Assembly: GCF_000732725.1 (NCBI RefSeq)
Contig: NZ_JPNB01000001.1
Coordinates: forward strand, 1,860,001-1,924,000
Direction of reading: 5' to 3'
Length of the DNA stretch: 64,000 nucleotides
DNA from: Kineothrix alysoides
GTDB taxonomy: Bacteria; Bacillota; Clostridia; Lachnospirales; Lachnospiraceae
Positions 34,183-43,024 of the stretch are shown in pieces. The position numbers were made by a program, and so were the translations under genes. The notes under the pieces were generated by a model, which did not search any database, was not told the origin of the DNA, and worked only from the letters and a program-made list of their open reading frames with translations. How positions within the stretch are numbered: the first letter of the stretch is position 1; each line of letters begins with the position of its first letter.

Positions 34183-34878
34183 TTACACCCCGTTCATACT
34201 TCTTATAAATTCATTTTTCATAGTTTCACACGCAATTATCAAGTCATTATGCTTACCAAACAAAGCAGCTTCACCTAAAACAAATGATTCTGCACCAGCA
34301 TCATATAGCTTTTTGTAAGTAGAATTCTTAACTCCACCATCACACTGAATTATAAAATTACTATTTTGTTTTTCCTTTATTTCTCTTGCTATTTTTATCT
34401 TGTTTACCATAGTCTCTATCAATGGTTGTCCAACAAAACCTGCGTCTACCATTAACAAAGTTAGTATATCTATATCTCTCAAAAGAGGTACAATTGAACT
34501 AATAGGAGTTAATGGGCACAAAGCAATTCCAACTTTTCTTCCTTTAGATTGGATATCATTTATTAATCTAAAGGCACGCTTTGTAATAGATTCTGCATGA
34601 AGAATTATTGTATCCGCGCCATTATCAAGTAATATATTAATAAACTTTTCTGGCTGCTCTACCATTAAATGTACTTCTATCGTAAGATTTGTTACCTTTC
34701 GTACAGATTTAACAAATGAAGGAGATAGATGAATAGAATCACAAAAATGTCCATCCATGATATCAATATGTAAAATATCAAAATACGTGTTTAATATCTC
34801 TATTTGACCTTTCACTTCGAGCAAATCCATACACATTAGTGATGGCGAAAAAAACACTTTTTTATCAATATAACTCAC
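34183..34878 (-). CDS. Ribulose-phosphate/allulose-6-phosphate 3-epimerase family protein
   Basis: A 231-residue TIM-barrel epimerase. The start FFSPSLMCMDLLEVKGQIE, HIDIMDGHF, EVHLMV, VDAGFVGQP and IQCDGGVKNSTYKKL match the family, and the SPSLMCMDLL opening is closer to AlsE than to standard Rpe. The metal-binding His and Asp residues are in place. GTG 34878 lies 7 bases after GGAGG; a TTG 3 bases earlier is too close. Fifth gene of the operon, between the serine hydrolase and RpiB. Probably supplies or consumes a keto-sugar phosphate in this pathway. Confidence 0.83.
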   Translation of the reverse strand: MSYIDKKVFFSPSLMCMDLLEVKGQIEILNTYFDILHIDIMDGHFCDSIHLSPSFVKSVRKVTNLTIEVHLMVEQPEKFINILLDNGADTIILHAESITKRAFRLINDIQSKGRKVGIALCPLTPISSIVPLLRDIDILTLLMVDAGFVGQPLIETMVNKIKIAREIKEKQNSNFIIQCDGGVKNSTYKKLYDAGAESFVLGEAALFGKHNDLIIACETMKNEFIRSMNGV

Positions 34879-34898
34879 CAATCTCCCTCCTTTTTTTA

Positions 34899-35846
34899 TT
34901 ATTTAAATAAACCTAAACAATCAGACACCGGTTGCGTATCTGATTGATATCCTGTCGTGGTGATTACAATCTCTTTTTGGGGAATAATTATTAAATATTG
35001 TCCATCTGTTCCATCACAATAATACGTTCCGTCTTCACAAATCCACAAGTTTAATCCGTAGGACCATTTAGGGAAAGATCTTTCTGCAATGTATCTATGC
35101 GTTGGATGAGCCACTTGCGGTGTTCGCATTTTTTCTATCCATTCTTTAGAAACAATATGTTTACCATCATAAACACCATTATTGTAAATAAGTAAACCAA
35201 TTTTATGCAAATCTTTGTTTAATAGTTTAAGTCCCGTGCACCCAGCTGTATACTTGCCAAATTTTTTCCAAGTATAATCTTCAATATTAAGTTTTGAAAA
35301 AATATATTTATCAACAAAGTATTCTGCACTCTCACCAAGATACTCTGTAATCAAAGTTGATATAATAAATGTTCCTGCATTAGAATATACAAAATGTGAA
35401 CCAATTCTTTCTGTAATCGGATAGTTGACAACGTAATTAACTAAATTATCTTCATCTTGCATTTTTACATCTGCACTAAACATAATTCCTTTACCATGTC
35501 CTAAGGTAATTCTAAAAAGATCAATTAACCTTATTTGATTCCACTTTTCTTCCTGTTCAGGATGTGATATCTTTGCATATTGTGACACAAATTGCCAGAT
35601 AGGTGTTTCAAGACCTATTTTTATATTACCAAAATATAAACCTTCTTCAATAGCTGCTCCTACTGCAAGGCAGAGTATAGGCTTTGCAATAGACCTAATA
35701 TCAACTTTTTCTTCTTCTTTAAAAAAATGCTGATAATGCTCTCCACCACATGAAATGATTAAACTAACCATATCAAGATGTTTACCATTCTTATCTAGCA
35801 TATTATTCATCTCATTGACTACTTTGTTAAAAAGTTCCTTTTTCAT
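34899..35846 (-). CDS. Beta-lactamase-fold serine hydrolase (class C/PBP-like, PF00144 type)
   Basis: A 315-residue protein without signal peptide, so probably cytosolic. The catalytic SxxK is S52-I-A-K55 (RSIAKPILCLAVG) and the second motif is YSN in VYSNAGTFIIST (about residue 157). The third motif region is DGTDGQYLIIIP. Such proteins act as esterases, amidases or transacylases as well as beta-lactamases. AGGAGG precedes the ATG. Position between the IucA/IucC-like gene and the sugar enzymes suggests that it trims or transfers an acyl group on the pathway product; this is inference. Confidence 0.8.
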   Translation of the reverse strand: MKKELFNKVVNEMNNMLDKNGKHLDMVSLIISCGGEHYQHFFKEEEKVDIRSIAKPILCLAVGAAIEEGLYFGNIKIGLETPIWQFVSQYAKISHPEQEEKWNQIRLIDLFRITLGHGKGIMFSADVKMQDEDNLVNYVVNYPITERIGSHFVYSNAGTFIISTLITEYLGESAEYFVDKYIFSKLNIEDYTWKKFGKYTAGCTGLKLLNKDLHKIGLLIYNNGVYDGKHIVSKEWIEKMRTPQVAHPTHRYIAERSFPKWSYGLNLWICEDGTYYCDGTDGQYLIIIPQKEIVITTTGYQSDTQPVSDCLGLFK

Positions 35847-35857
35847 AATAATTCCTC

Positions 35858-37087
35858 CTATCGATAATTGGGATTTGGATGTGGGTAATATGTCCTTCGA
35901 GTACCCGGCTTTCGCTCTGTGTTGTCACAATAATACCAAAAGCCATCTGGTGGGAAGTAATTAGGTGGTAGTCTATAAGTATATATAGAATTAACATAGT
36001 CTCTAACATATCTCTGAATTTGTTTTACATCTAAGTTATATTCTTTAGCCACTACATTAATAATCGGTGAGATAAGATATTCTCCAAGTTTAAAATCATA
36101 CATATATGATGCCCTAATATCATAAAAATATAAACTTCTATCAAAGCAACATTGTGGATAGCTCTCCCAATTCGTATTTAAACCTAAAAATTCTGCCAAT
36201 GGAATATCCTTATCAACCGAATCCATGTCTTTAACCACCATTCTAACTATATTATAATTTTCATCTACTTCAAAAAGGCAGTTTTGTCCATGACATTCAA
36301 TATGAAATCCACAATTAAGCACAATATTCCAGTAACAATCAACAATAATTGTCAAAATTCTCCTTAAATATACCAGTGGGTCATAGCCTCCCAGTCTAAT
36401 AAATTGAATGATTAATGGATTCTTTATCTCATTATCTTTTTCATAAAATAAAGAAAACCCTGGAATAAGTTGGACTTTCTTTTTGATATAAGGATACGGG
36501 GTTTTTTCTCTAAATATTACTCCCCATTCATAAATATCATTTCCTACCGGAAGCATGGTAACTTTTGCCGAAGGCTCGAGTTGCATTGACATAGTATTAG
36601 GAAAGCCACCTTTATCAAAAACTCTTTTTAACGTCTGGCTTGATTCACAACTTGCAAGACAATGTTTTTTTGAGAGTTGTCTATCTACGCGACCAATCCT
36701 TGATACATCATATGTAAGTTTTAGATATCCCGAAGGATATCTATTCCACACAAACATTGTCCGTCCTCCAGATGTCGGAGAAACTTCAAATTCAGAATTT
36801 CTCAAGATTCTATTGGACATATTTAAAATGCGTGATAAAACTGAATCTGGGTGCGCAAAGTTATGTTTATTTGACCAAAACTCTGGTAATTCTTCCCCCA
36901 ATATATATGATTCTAGATCACTATCGTCAAAATAAAAAATAGGAAACTGACTTTTTCCAGTAAAAGGATTTGTTTCTTCTGAGGTTTTATTCACTTCTGT
37001 AAACCCACTAGGCGAACCACTATTCATATATCTTTCCATAAAAATATAAGAATCATTCAAATCTGTAAAGAATTTCCTTGCATCCAT
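35858..37087 (-). CDS. Short IucA/IucC-like (NIS synthetase family) protein
   Basis: A 409-residue protein. Several blocks match the IucA/IucC superfamily: YLKLTYDVSRIGRVDRQLSK (~121-140, like the KLSLDI...R region), VIFREKTPY (~190-198), HIECHGQNCLFEVDE (~262-276, the EAHGQN signature) and VVKDMDSVDKDIP (~284-296). NIS synthetases adenylate a carboxylate such as citrate and join it to an amine or alcohol. Usual proteins have ~580-620 residues, so N-terminal parts are missing or replaced. No siderophore exporter or receptor is nearby. GGAGG lies before the ATG; it starts one base after the toroid gene. Confidence 0.6.
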   Translation of the reverse strand: MDARKFFTDLNDSYIFMERYMNSGSPSGFTEVNKTSEETNPFTGKSQFPIFYFDDSDLESYILGEELPEFWSNKHNFAHPDSVLSRILNMSNRILRNSEFEVSPTSGGRTMFVWNRYPSGYLKLTYDVSRIGRVDRQLSKKHCLASCESSQTLKRVFDKGGFPNTMSMQLEPSAKVTMLPVGNDIYEWGVIFREKTPYPYIKKKVQLIPGFSLFYEKDNEIKNPLIIQFIRLGGYDPLVYLRRILTIIVDCYWNIVLNCGFHIECHGQNCLFEVDENYNIVRMVVKDMDSVDKDIPLAEFLGLNTNWESYPQCCFDRSLYFYDIRASYMYDFKLGEYLISPIINVVAKEYNLDVKQIQRYVRDYVNSIYTYRLPPNYFPPDGFWYYCDNTERKPGTRRTYYPHPNPNYR

Positions 37088-37088
37088 T

Positions 37089-39449
37089 TTACGCCTCCTT
37101 CACATCATTTTTTTCGTTCCTAAAAATCTTATCTTTTACATATCCATAAATACCCATAAATATTAATCCAAGTACTACTCCAATGAATCCAAAAATAAAT
37201 TCAGAACGCCAATTACTGAATAATTCTTTAATTACTTCAGGGTGGTCTGTAAGGCCTATACCAACTAATATCATCATAAATCCAAGAATTAATAGGGTAA
37301 CAAAAGAAGAAAAAAATAATAACTTATATACTTTTTTACGCGCCATTGTACTGTTAAGAATATTTATCAATTTGTTCTTTTCCTGGAGATTCTCTCTTAT
37401 TATTTGTTCTCTTTTCTGAATCTCTTCTAATGAACATTGCAGCGCATCAGTATTATTAATTATATTTATTTGGTTTAAAATCTGATTACTCTTTATATTC
37501 ACATAATTAAAAAAATCATTTGCAGAAAAATTGTTAATTTTATCATATAATCCTAAAGCATATATAGATTTAACAGTAGCATTGATATCATTTTCCCAAT
37601 TATATTCAATCTTATTATATTTAATAAATATAAATTCAATTGCATTTAAAATGCTTTCATTAACAATTTCTATTTGATGACCAAGTGCTTTGTCATCCAA
37701 TGTAATAATTTGAAATAACCACAAGACTACTTCTCCTGTTTCACTTGTATTTCTCCATGATCCGTCGGTATTTTGCTTAAGTAATAGAACATCGATAATT
37801 TCCTTAATTATTTCTTGTGATGAATTTTCCGGAAGATAATTACTCTTTTTTAATTGTGTTGTCAACCAAATAATTTGGCATAACAAGACATTACTACAAT
37901 AATTATAATTTGCGGATCTGTATGCTGAGATTACTAATAAAGCCATTTTATTTATTTCAGATTTATTAGCATCATTATCCACGCATCCAATTACATACAA
38001 TGTTCTAAGTATATATACTTTATCTTGATTGGAAATATCAGCTCCAAATAATAAATTATATATCCAATCTTTCACAGCATCATACACGTGTTGTATAGGA
38101 TATTGTTTATATATTTCTTGTTCAGACTCTTTATTCGGCAGAAAAATAAAATATAAAATTTCTAACATCATACACGTAGCATTTACTACGCAATCATAAC
38201 TATTAATTAAGACATTGTTTTTAGTAAAGTGCTTTGATAATTCCTCGTAAATGTATGGTAAGTATTGGATGTAATCAATATTTAATTCATTCATCATAAG
38301 TAGTGTGTAATTAAACGTCCAGATACTTCTTCCCCAAAGTTCTGGAAAAAATTTACGCGCAAGCCAGTTTGCCACCTCATCAACCATAGTATTAATAGAT
38401 GTTGCATTTGAATAATGATGACAAACTAAACCTTGCATCGTTTCAACTAGATGATAAACTGTTAATGCATTTTCTGATTCTACCGATTTATGCCAAAAAT
38501 TACTTACCTCTTGAACCTCATAATCTGGTGAGAAAACAAATATATTATGAGGTAATTCAAGCAACATTTTATCATTAATATCTTCATAAACTCTAAATGG
38601 AATTTTTACTGTTTTTGCTCTTAATATGTATGAAGACATGATGTTGTTTGTTTTTCCATTACTTTTTCTAACGAATGCAAACTGTGTGATTCCTTCAGTA
38701 ATATAAACAAGTATATTTTCAATTAATTCATCATGTGATGCCCAATCAAGTGCCATTGTAGTTACAACAACTCGTTCTGATAAATTTCCTGAACGTAATA
38801 ATAGTTTCCGATGTTTTTCAGGAGCATCAATTAATTCGGGTGGAATTTCATTTTGCAATATTTCATCTGCCAATAAAGTTATATATTGAGAGCCATCCAC
38901 TGGAACAATGTGCGAGCGATATTTATGTACCATAAAAGAATTATGTATGCAATGATATTCAATTAATTGATTTGTGATTTTTGTTGGATATGATAAAATT
39001 GGATCTTCACATGCTATAGTTGCCACCCCTTCAGCCGAAGATTTTTCTGTTCTATCATAAATATAAATATCATACTTGTCAGGCAAAAAACCAATACTCT
39101 TAAATATATTTCCGCTTTTTATACTAAGTTTTTTTTGTGATGAAACAAAAACTCCCTTACCACTATTAATGAAAGTTTCGGTTATAGATTTGTTCCTTAA
39201 CAATATATTATATAAATCTAAAGAATTTGTCGCATTAGTTGCAATGAACAAACTATCGAAGGTTAACAAAAATAATTCATCTTCAACTTTAAAAAGACGT
39301 TTTATATTATACTTATCAAAAACAACAAAACTATAATACTCTTTTTTATTATCGCCTAGTGTAACTGGTTTTTCTAGCACAGCTAAAGAATCCGCAAAAG
39401 CAGAATGTGCCACTTCATTTTCATTTATAATGATAGCAACCCGAAACAT
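37089..39449 (-). CDS. Large membrane-anchored protein: amidotransferase-like N-terminus, alpha-toroid-like middle, two C-terminal helices
   Basis: A 786-residue protein I cannot assign to a named family. Residues 1-200 have an alpha/beta look with FRVAIIINENEVAHSAFAD and LFIATNATN...FINSGKGVFVSS, resembling class-I-amidotransferase-like domains without a visible Cys triad. Residues 220-270 (ERVVVTTMALDWASHDELI) link to a helical region (~345-650) with one QNTDGSW (559-565), the hallmark of squalene-cyclase/prenyltransferase toroid repeats. A coiled coil (665-700) precedes two membrane helices (708-732, 750-771). Second gene of the operon. Enzyme or scaffold; function unknown. Confidence 0.7.
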   Translation of the reverse strand: MFRVAIIINENEVAHSAFADSLAVLEKPVTLGDNKKEYYSFVVFDKYNIKRLFKVEDELFLLTFDSLFIATNATNSLDLYNILLRNKSITETFINSGKGVFVSSQKKLSIKSGNIFKSIGFLPDKYDIYIYDRTEKSSAEGVATIACEDPILSYPTKITNQLIEYHCIHNSFMVHKYRSHIVPVDGSQYITLLADEILQNEIPPELIDAPEKHRKLLLRSGNLSERVVVTTMALDWASHDELIENILVYITEGITQFAFVRKSNGKTNNIMSSYILRAKTVKIPFRVYEDINDKMLLELPHNIFVFSPDYEVQEVSNFWHKSVESENALTVYHLVETMQGLVCHHYSNATSINTMVDEVANWLARKFFPELWGRSIWTFNYTLLMMNELNIDYIQYLPYIYEELSKHFTKNNVLINSYDCVVNATCMMLEILYFIFLPNKESEQEIYKQYPIQHVYDAVKDWIYNLLFGADISNQDKVYILRTLYVIGCVDNDANKSEINKMALLVISAYRSANYNYCSNVLLCQIIWLTTQLKKSNYLPENSSQEIIKEIIDVLLLKQNTDGSWRNTSETGEVVLWLFQIITLDDKALGHQIEIVNESILNAIEFIFIKYNKIEYNWENDINATVKSIYALGLYDKINNFSANDFFNYVNIKSNQILNQINIINNTDALQCSLEEIQKREQIIRENLQEKNKLINILNSTMARKKVYKLLFFSSFVTLLILGFMMILVGIGLTDHPEVIKELFSNWRSEFIFGFIGVVLGLIFMGIYGYVKDKIFRNEKNDVKEA

Positions 39450-39477
39450 GGTTTATCCCCCTCTCCATGAATAAATA

Positions 39478-39594
39478 TTATAAACTTCTGATTTTGAAAT
39501 TGAATTTGATTAACCTTATAAATTTTTCAATTGCTAGAATAATTGTCCCCAACGTAACTATTATCTCAATTAGTGTACGTATTTTATACCACAT
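39478..39594 (-). CDS. 38-residue single-pass membrane peptide at the head of the operon
   Basis: GAGGAG lies 8 bases before ATG 39594; the frame ends in TAA at 39478, 28 bases before the 786-residue protein. The peptide has a basic N-terminus, one hydrophobic helix (LIEIIVTLGTIILAIEKFI) and a basic C-terminus. It is likely a real small membrane protein, co-transcribed with the five genes behind it. It may stabilise the large membrane protein or act as a toxin-like peptide; nothing decides between these. Confidence 0.55.
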   Translation of the reverse strand: MWYKIRTLIEIIVTLGTIILAIEKFIRLIKFNFKIRSL

Positions 39595-39732
39595 AAATAT
39601 CGCTCCTCATTAAATGTTAATTAAACAAAGTTTTTATTTATAACGTTTTTATTATTTTACTTTACAATAGATATATGATTTTTTTGCTCTCGTTTTACTA
39701 ATTTATTATACTCTATAGTCGAATTTTCCAAC

Positions 39733-39758
39733 AAAAAGGCCCATAAAATAAAATGGGC
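39733..39758 (-). terminator. Intrinsic terminator before the six-gene operon
   Basis: GCCCAT and ATGGGC pair over an 8-base A/T loop, followed on the minus strand by C and five T residues. It lies about 180 bases behind the chimeric pseudogene and would shield the six-gene operon from upstream transcription. Confidence 0.55.
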
Positions 39759-39935
39759 GATCAATAAAAATATTTTGATAATTTATAGTTTATGATTCCC
39801 CTTTATATCTTTAAATATATACTGAATTAAAAAAGATATCAATCTATAAATTACATTTTTCGCTATTTTATATAATATTTAATGTTATATATCAAAGAAA
39901 TAGCATTTCATTTTAATTTTAAAAAGTAAATATAA

Positions 39936-40418
39936 CTAGTAAGCGCTTTCTTCGAAAACATGATACACCACCTTATATCCAATTTCTTCATAGCTACCTA
40001 ATATGTATTTAAATTCTTCTCCTCTGTTTTTAGTAAGCATTATTGACGGTGCTTCTAAAAGAAACATTTGGGGAAATCCATTGTGAATAATATTGAATAT
40101 ACTATTGTTGACACCATTTTGGTCAATTTTTATTTTATGAGTAAAACTAAAGCCTTGGACAATAATTTTTCCTATAATAATATCTGTATATGACAATTCT
40201 TTGGGTGAAATATCTTTTAAATCTCTATAGATAAAATTATTATTTGCTGTCACCTTTGGATATATAGTTGCACATTCCTTATCATTATCAAATGCACATA
40301 TAACTTCAAATCCTGCTTCTTTAGGGTATTTTTCACTCCATTTCCCAGCAAAAGAACCCAATTCAGATAAAGCAGTTTCTTCCGTTGGGGTTGCGTACAC
40401 ACGTTTCAGGTCTGTCAT
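39936..40418 (-). pseudogene. Chimeric remnant: IS256 transposase start fused to a cytosine methyltransferase fragment
   Basis: The 160-residue frame begins with IS256 transposase sequence (MTDLKRVYATPTEE, then FAGKWSEKYPK, residues 1-33). Without a break it continues as a decayed C5 cytosine methyltransferase: GFEVICAFDNDKECATIYPK, LKDISPKEL, then DIIIGKIIVQGFSF, where the family has PPCQGFS, so the catalytic Pro-Cys is gone. The end (FLLEAPSIMLTKNRGEEFKY) aligns with the ENV region. Neither part can work. Such fusion marks a deletion or recombination scar. Confidence 0.75.
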
Positions 40419-40640
40419 AAGTGGTTTAATCTCTTTGTAGGAAACGAATTTTGTTGTGTTTCTGATTTGATGGATGATGCGCTGCTGGATTTCGGTTTTG
40501 GGGTAAACGGCTTATATCTCCTGAGGAAAACCGGAAATCCCATCCACACAAGCAATCAGAATATCCTCTACCCCATGGTTTTTAAGCCGTTCAAAATAGA
40601 AAGCCACCACCTTGATTACTAGTAGTTGAACTATTGCTTT
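40319..40640 (-). mobile_element. IS256-family (Mutator) transposase internal fragment
   Basis: On the minus strand, reading FERLKNHGVEDILIACVDGI then SGFPQEI, stop, AVYPKTEIQQRIIHQIRNTT and VSYKEIKPLMTDLKRVYA, all in one frame with a single TAA near 40510. The VEDILIACVDG and AVYPKTEIQ blocks are diagnostic for IS256 transposases. Only about 100 of ~400 residues remain; it passes in frame into the methyltransferase fragment at about 40318. Confidence 0.8.
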
Positions 40641-40930
40641 CTACCCCTTTATTTCCTTTTAATTTCATCAAATAGTAAATTCTATATACATGACATTCTT
40701 TACCACTCAAAGCCCCATCCCCCTAAAACATGCTTTCATTAACAAATGTCCTCCGATCTATTTCATAAATTAATTCCCGTATCTTCTCGAACCTCTCTTA
40801 AAACTGCCCGTTTAGAAGTCTCTCACATATACACGCCGCCACCAATGCTATAATAAGTAGTCATCTAGGATACTGACTTTGGGGGATAATAGAAAGCCCA
40901 TTGTATCGGTTGTTTTAGACCTTTTGAATA
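40641..40930. other. Intergenic stretch after the AIPR gene
   Basis: About 290 bases between the IS256 fragment and the end of the AIPR gene. No gene or convincing terminator was recognised. Confidence 0.4.
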
Positions 40931-43021
40931 TTATACTGGTATTTGCGCTTTTCGGATTTTTTCTCTAACTTCCATAATTCGCTTAAATTGAAATTGAGGG
41001 AGGCCTCTCTTACCGGCACAATATTCAGCAGCAAGTTTTAAAGTCTGAAAATCGCTACCATTAATGACGCCTTGTGAATTAGCAATCTCACAAAGAGCGT
41101 CCCAATAGTCTGCTCCAAAGTTAAAAACATCTACTTCAATGGATATACCATCTATGAACTTTTGGTTCTTTTTTGCAGCACTCTTTTCATCATGAATATC
41201 GTCCTTACTAACCAAAAATGCCTTAGTCAAAACGCTTAACTCGTAGGATAACTGCTTTACTTGCTCCCAACATTCGCTTTTCTTACAATAGGTCTCCACA
41301 TTACCGATGTTAGGACGAAAAAAAACCTCGCGCGTAATATAGGCAATCTGCATGATTTCTTCAATCAGAAATTCCGGTAACTCTTGCTTATCCCAAATAT
41401 ACCTGTAGTTCATAAACAAACCAAACTTTTGTACTTCATATATAAGTTTTGCAAAAGCATATGTCACATTCTGAATCAAGTAACCATTTCGTTCTTTATA
41501 CCAGTCTTGCTTTAAAATGGTCTTTCTGATTGTACTAAAAAGAATCGCTTTTGCAATCAAATCGCGAAAATAAGATTCATTGAAAACAGAAGGATCAGCT
41601 TTCCACTGCTTCTCCATTTCAGTTTGAAAGCGCACCGAGTTAATTTCTCCCCCCCACGAAACATGGTACGGCAACATTTCAGCGGAGTTTATGTACCGAG
41701 CCAAGTCTTTCTTATCGAACCGTTGGTTGGATGGATTAATCCTTTCGTACGTTGCCCTTTCACCTTTTGTCATTTTCATTTTCGGTTGTTCGTATTGACC
41801 ACGCGAGCGTTCAAAAAACCAGATTGTTTGGTATGGCAGTCCTTTGGATGGTGGAGCGTAGAGCTTACGTGAAAATTCTTCTATACGTAGATAGAACTGA
41901 TGATTTGATACCAAGTCTGCTGCTGTGACTTTATTTTGGCTGTTAGCATATTGTGATGTGTTTCTTATGAACTCATCGCCCTCTTCGCCCTCATCAAGGG
42001 TTACAGTCAGTTTCATCTGCACTAAAATTCTGTCTAGTGGAGCGTTATCCTTGATGCTTGCTGATGCTAATGATGCAGTAGTTTGGCCACCATTAATTAT
42101 TTGAAAATCAGTGAATGACGTAATACAATGCCCCTTACACGGAATATCTTCAATAGTTACGCTTTTCGCTGTGGTTGAAATTCCATTATTATAGGAAAAA
42201 AAGTTCTCACTCTCATTAAGAATCGTTGCTCTAATCCCTTTATTTACACCACCCCGCAATTGTAAGAAAGAGCGAACATTTCTTTCAAGCAATCTTGGCC
42301 CAAATTTTTTATAAATATTTGAAAGGAATTCGCCCGGAACGACTGCCAAATACGCCTCATAACGTCCAGATCCTATATCGGCACGGATACAAGGTATCCC
42401 CTCAGTGCCAAAATCAGTAACTTTGATAATGATATCTTCTTTTTTGGTATTGGCAAGCTGTGCATTATATATTTTCTCCATGTCTATTACATCCAACTCA
42501 ACCTTGTATGTTTTGCCTTGAAACTGAACATCATCTAGATCTATATTTTTAACGCGCTTGCTTAGTTGGTTGGTACTGACAATAAAAAGGTTAACTTTGT
42601 ATATGTCTTCTGCATTTTTCTTAATATCAAGTCCGAGTTGGACAGCAGGGTTAGATTGCTCTCCATTGGAAAAGTACCCCTTGAGTGCATTCTCAACAAA
42701 ATTAATCATCTGCGCGCTATGAGTGCTAATATCTGTATTGGTAATACTAGCTATCTCATCTGAGTTGAAGTCTGCATATAGCAAGTTTATCGTATTTGTG
42801 GACAATTCCAGCGAGCCTGCATGTATAAGCATACTCTTGAATGCACGAGTTCCTGTTGGTACAGAGAAATGGCACTGGTCAATAGAAGACAAAAGAGACC
42901 AGTCACTGACCATTATTTCAGATACCAAATCAATAAATACCTCATGTGCATATCGCTCTTCTTCAATTGCAGTTGCTTTAATTTGATTTATGTAATATTC
43001 TCTGTATTCCAACAAGTCCAT
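40931..43021 (-). CDS. AIPR-family (abortive infection phage resistance) protein
   Basis: A 696-residue protein with the AIPR core: RNVRSFLQLRGGVNKGIRAT, then FFSYNNGISTTAKS and FQIINGGQTTASLASAS (about residues 245-320). Family members are found in phage-defence and restriction loci; their biochemical activity is not settled. An N-terminal ~200-residue region may be a nuclease-like or recognition domain. AAGGAGG precedes the ATG. Last of five tightly packed genes after a cytosine methyltransferase, so likely an effector or accessory of that system. Confidence 0.85.
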   Translation of the reverse strand: MDLLEYREYYINQIKATAIEEERYAHEVFIDLVSEIMVSDWSLLSSIDQCHFSVPTGTRAFKSMLIHAGSLELSTNTINLLYADFNSDEIASITNTDISTHSAQMINFVENALKGYFSNGEQSNPAVQLGLDIKKNAEDIYKVNLFIVSTNQLSKRVKNIDLDDVQFQGKTYKVELDVIDMEKIYNAQLANTKKEDIIIKVTDFGTEGIPCIRADIGSGRYEAYLAVVPGEFLSNIYKKFGPRLLERNVRSFLQLRGGVNKGIRATILNESENFFSYNNGISTTAKSVTIEDIPCKGHCITSFTDFQIINGGQTTASLASASIKDNAPLDRILVQMKLTVTLDEGEEGDEFIRNTSQYANSQNKVTAADLVSNHQFYLRIEEFSRKLYAPPSKGLPYQTIWFFERSRGQYEQPKMKMTKGERATYERINPSNQRFDKKDLARYINSAEMLPYHVSWGGEINSVRFQTEMEKQWKADPSVFNESYFRDLIAKAILFSTIRKTILKQDWYKERNGYLIQNVTYAFAKLIYEVQKFGLFMNYRYIWDKQELPEFLIEEIMQIAYITREVFFRPNIGNVETYCKKSECWEQVKQLSYELSVLTKAFLVSKDDIHDEKSAAKKNQKFIDGISIEVDVFNFGADYWDALCEIANSQGVINGSDFQTLKLAAEYCAGKRGLPQFQFKRIMEVREKIRKAQIPV

Positions 43022-43024
43022 CAG

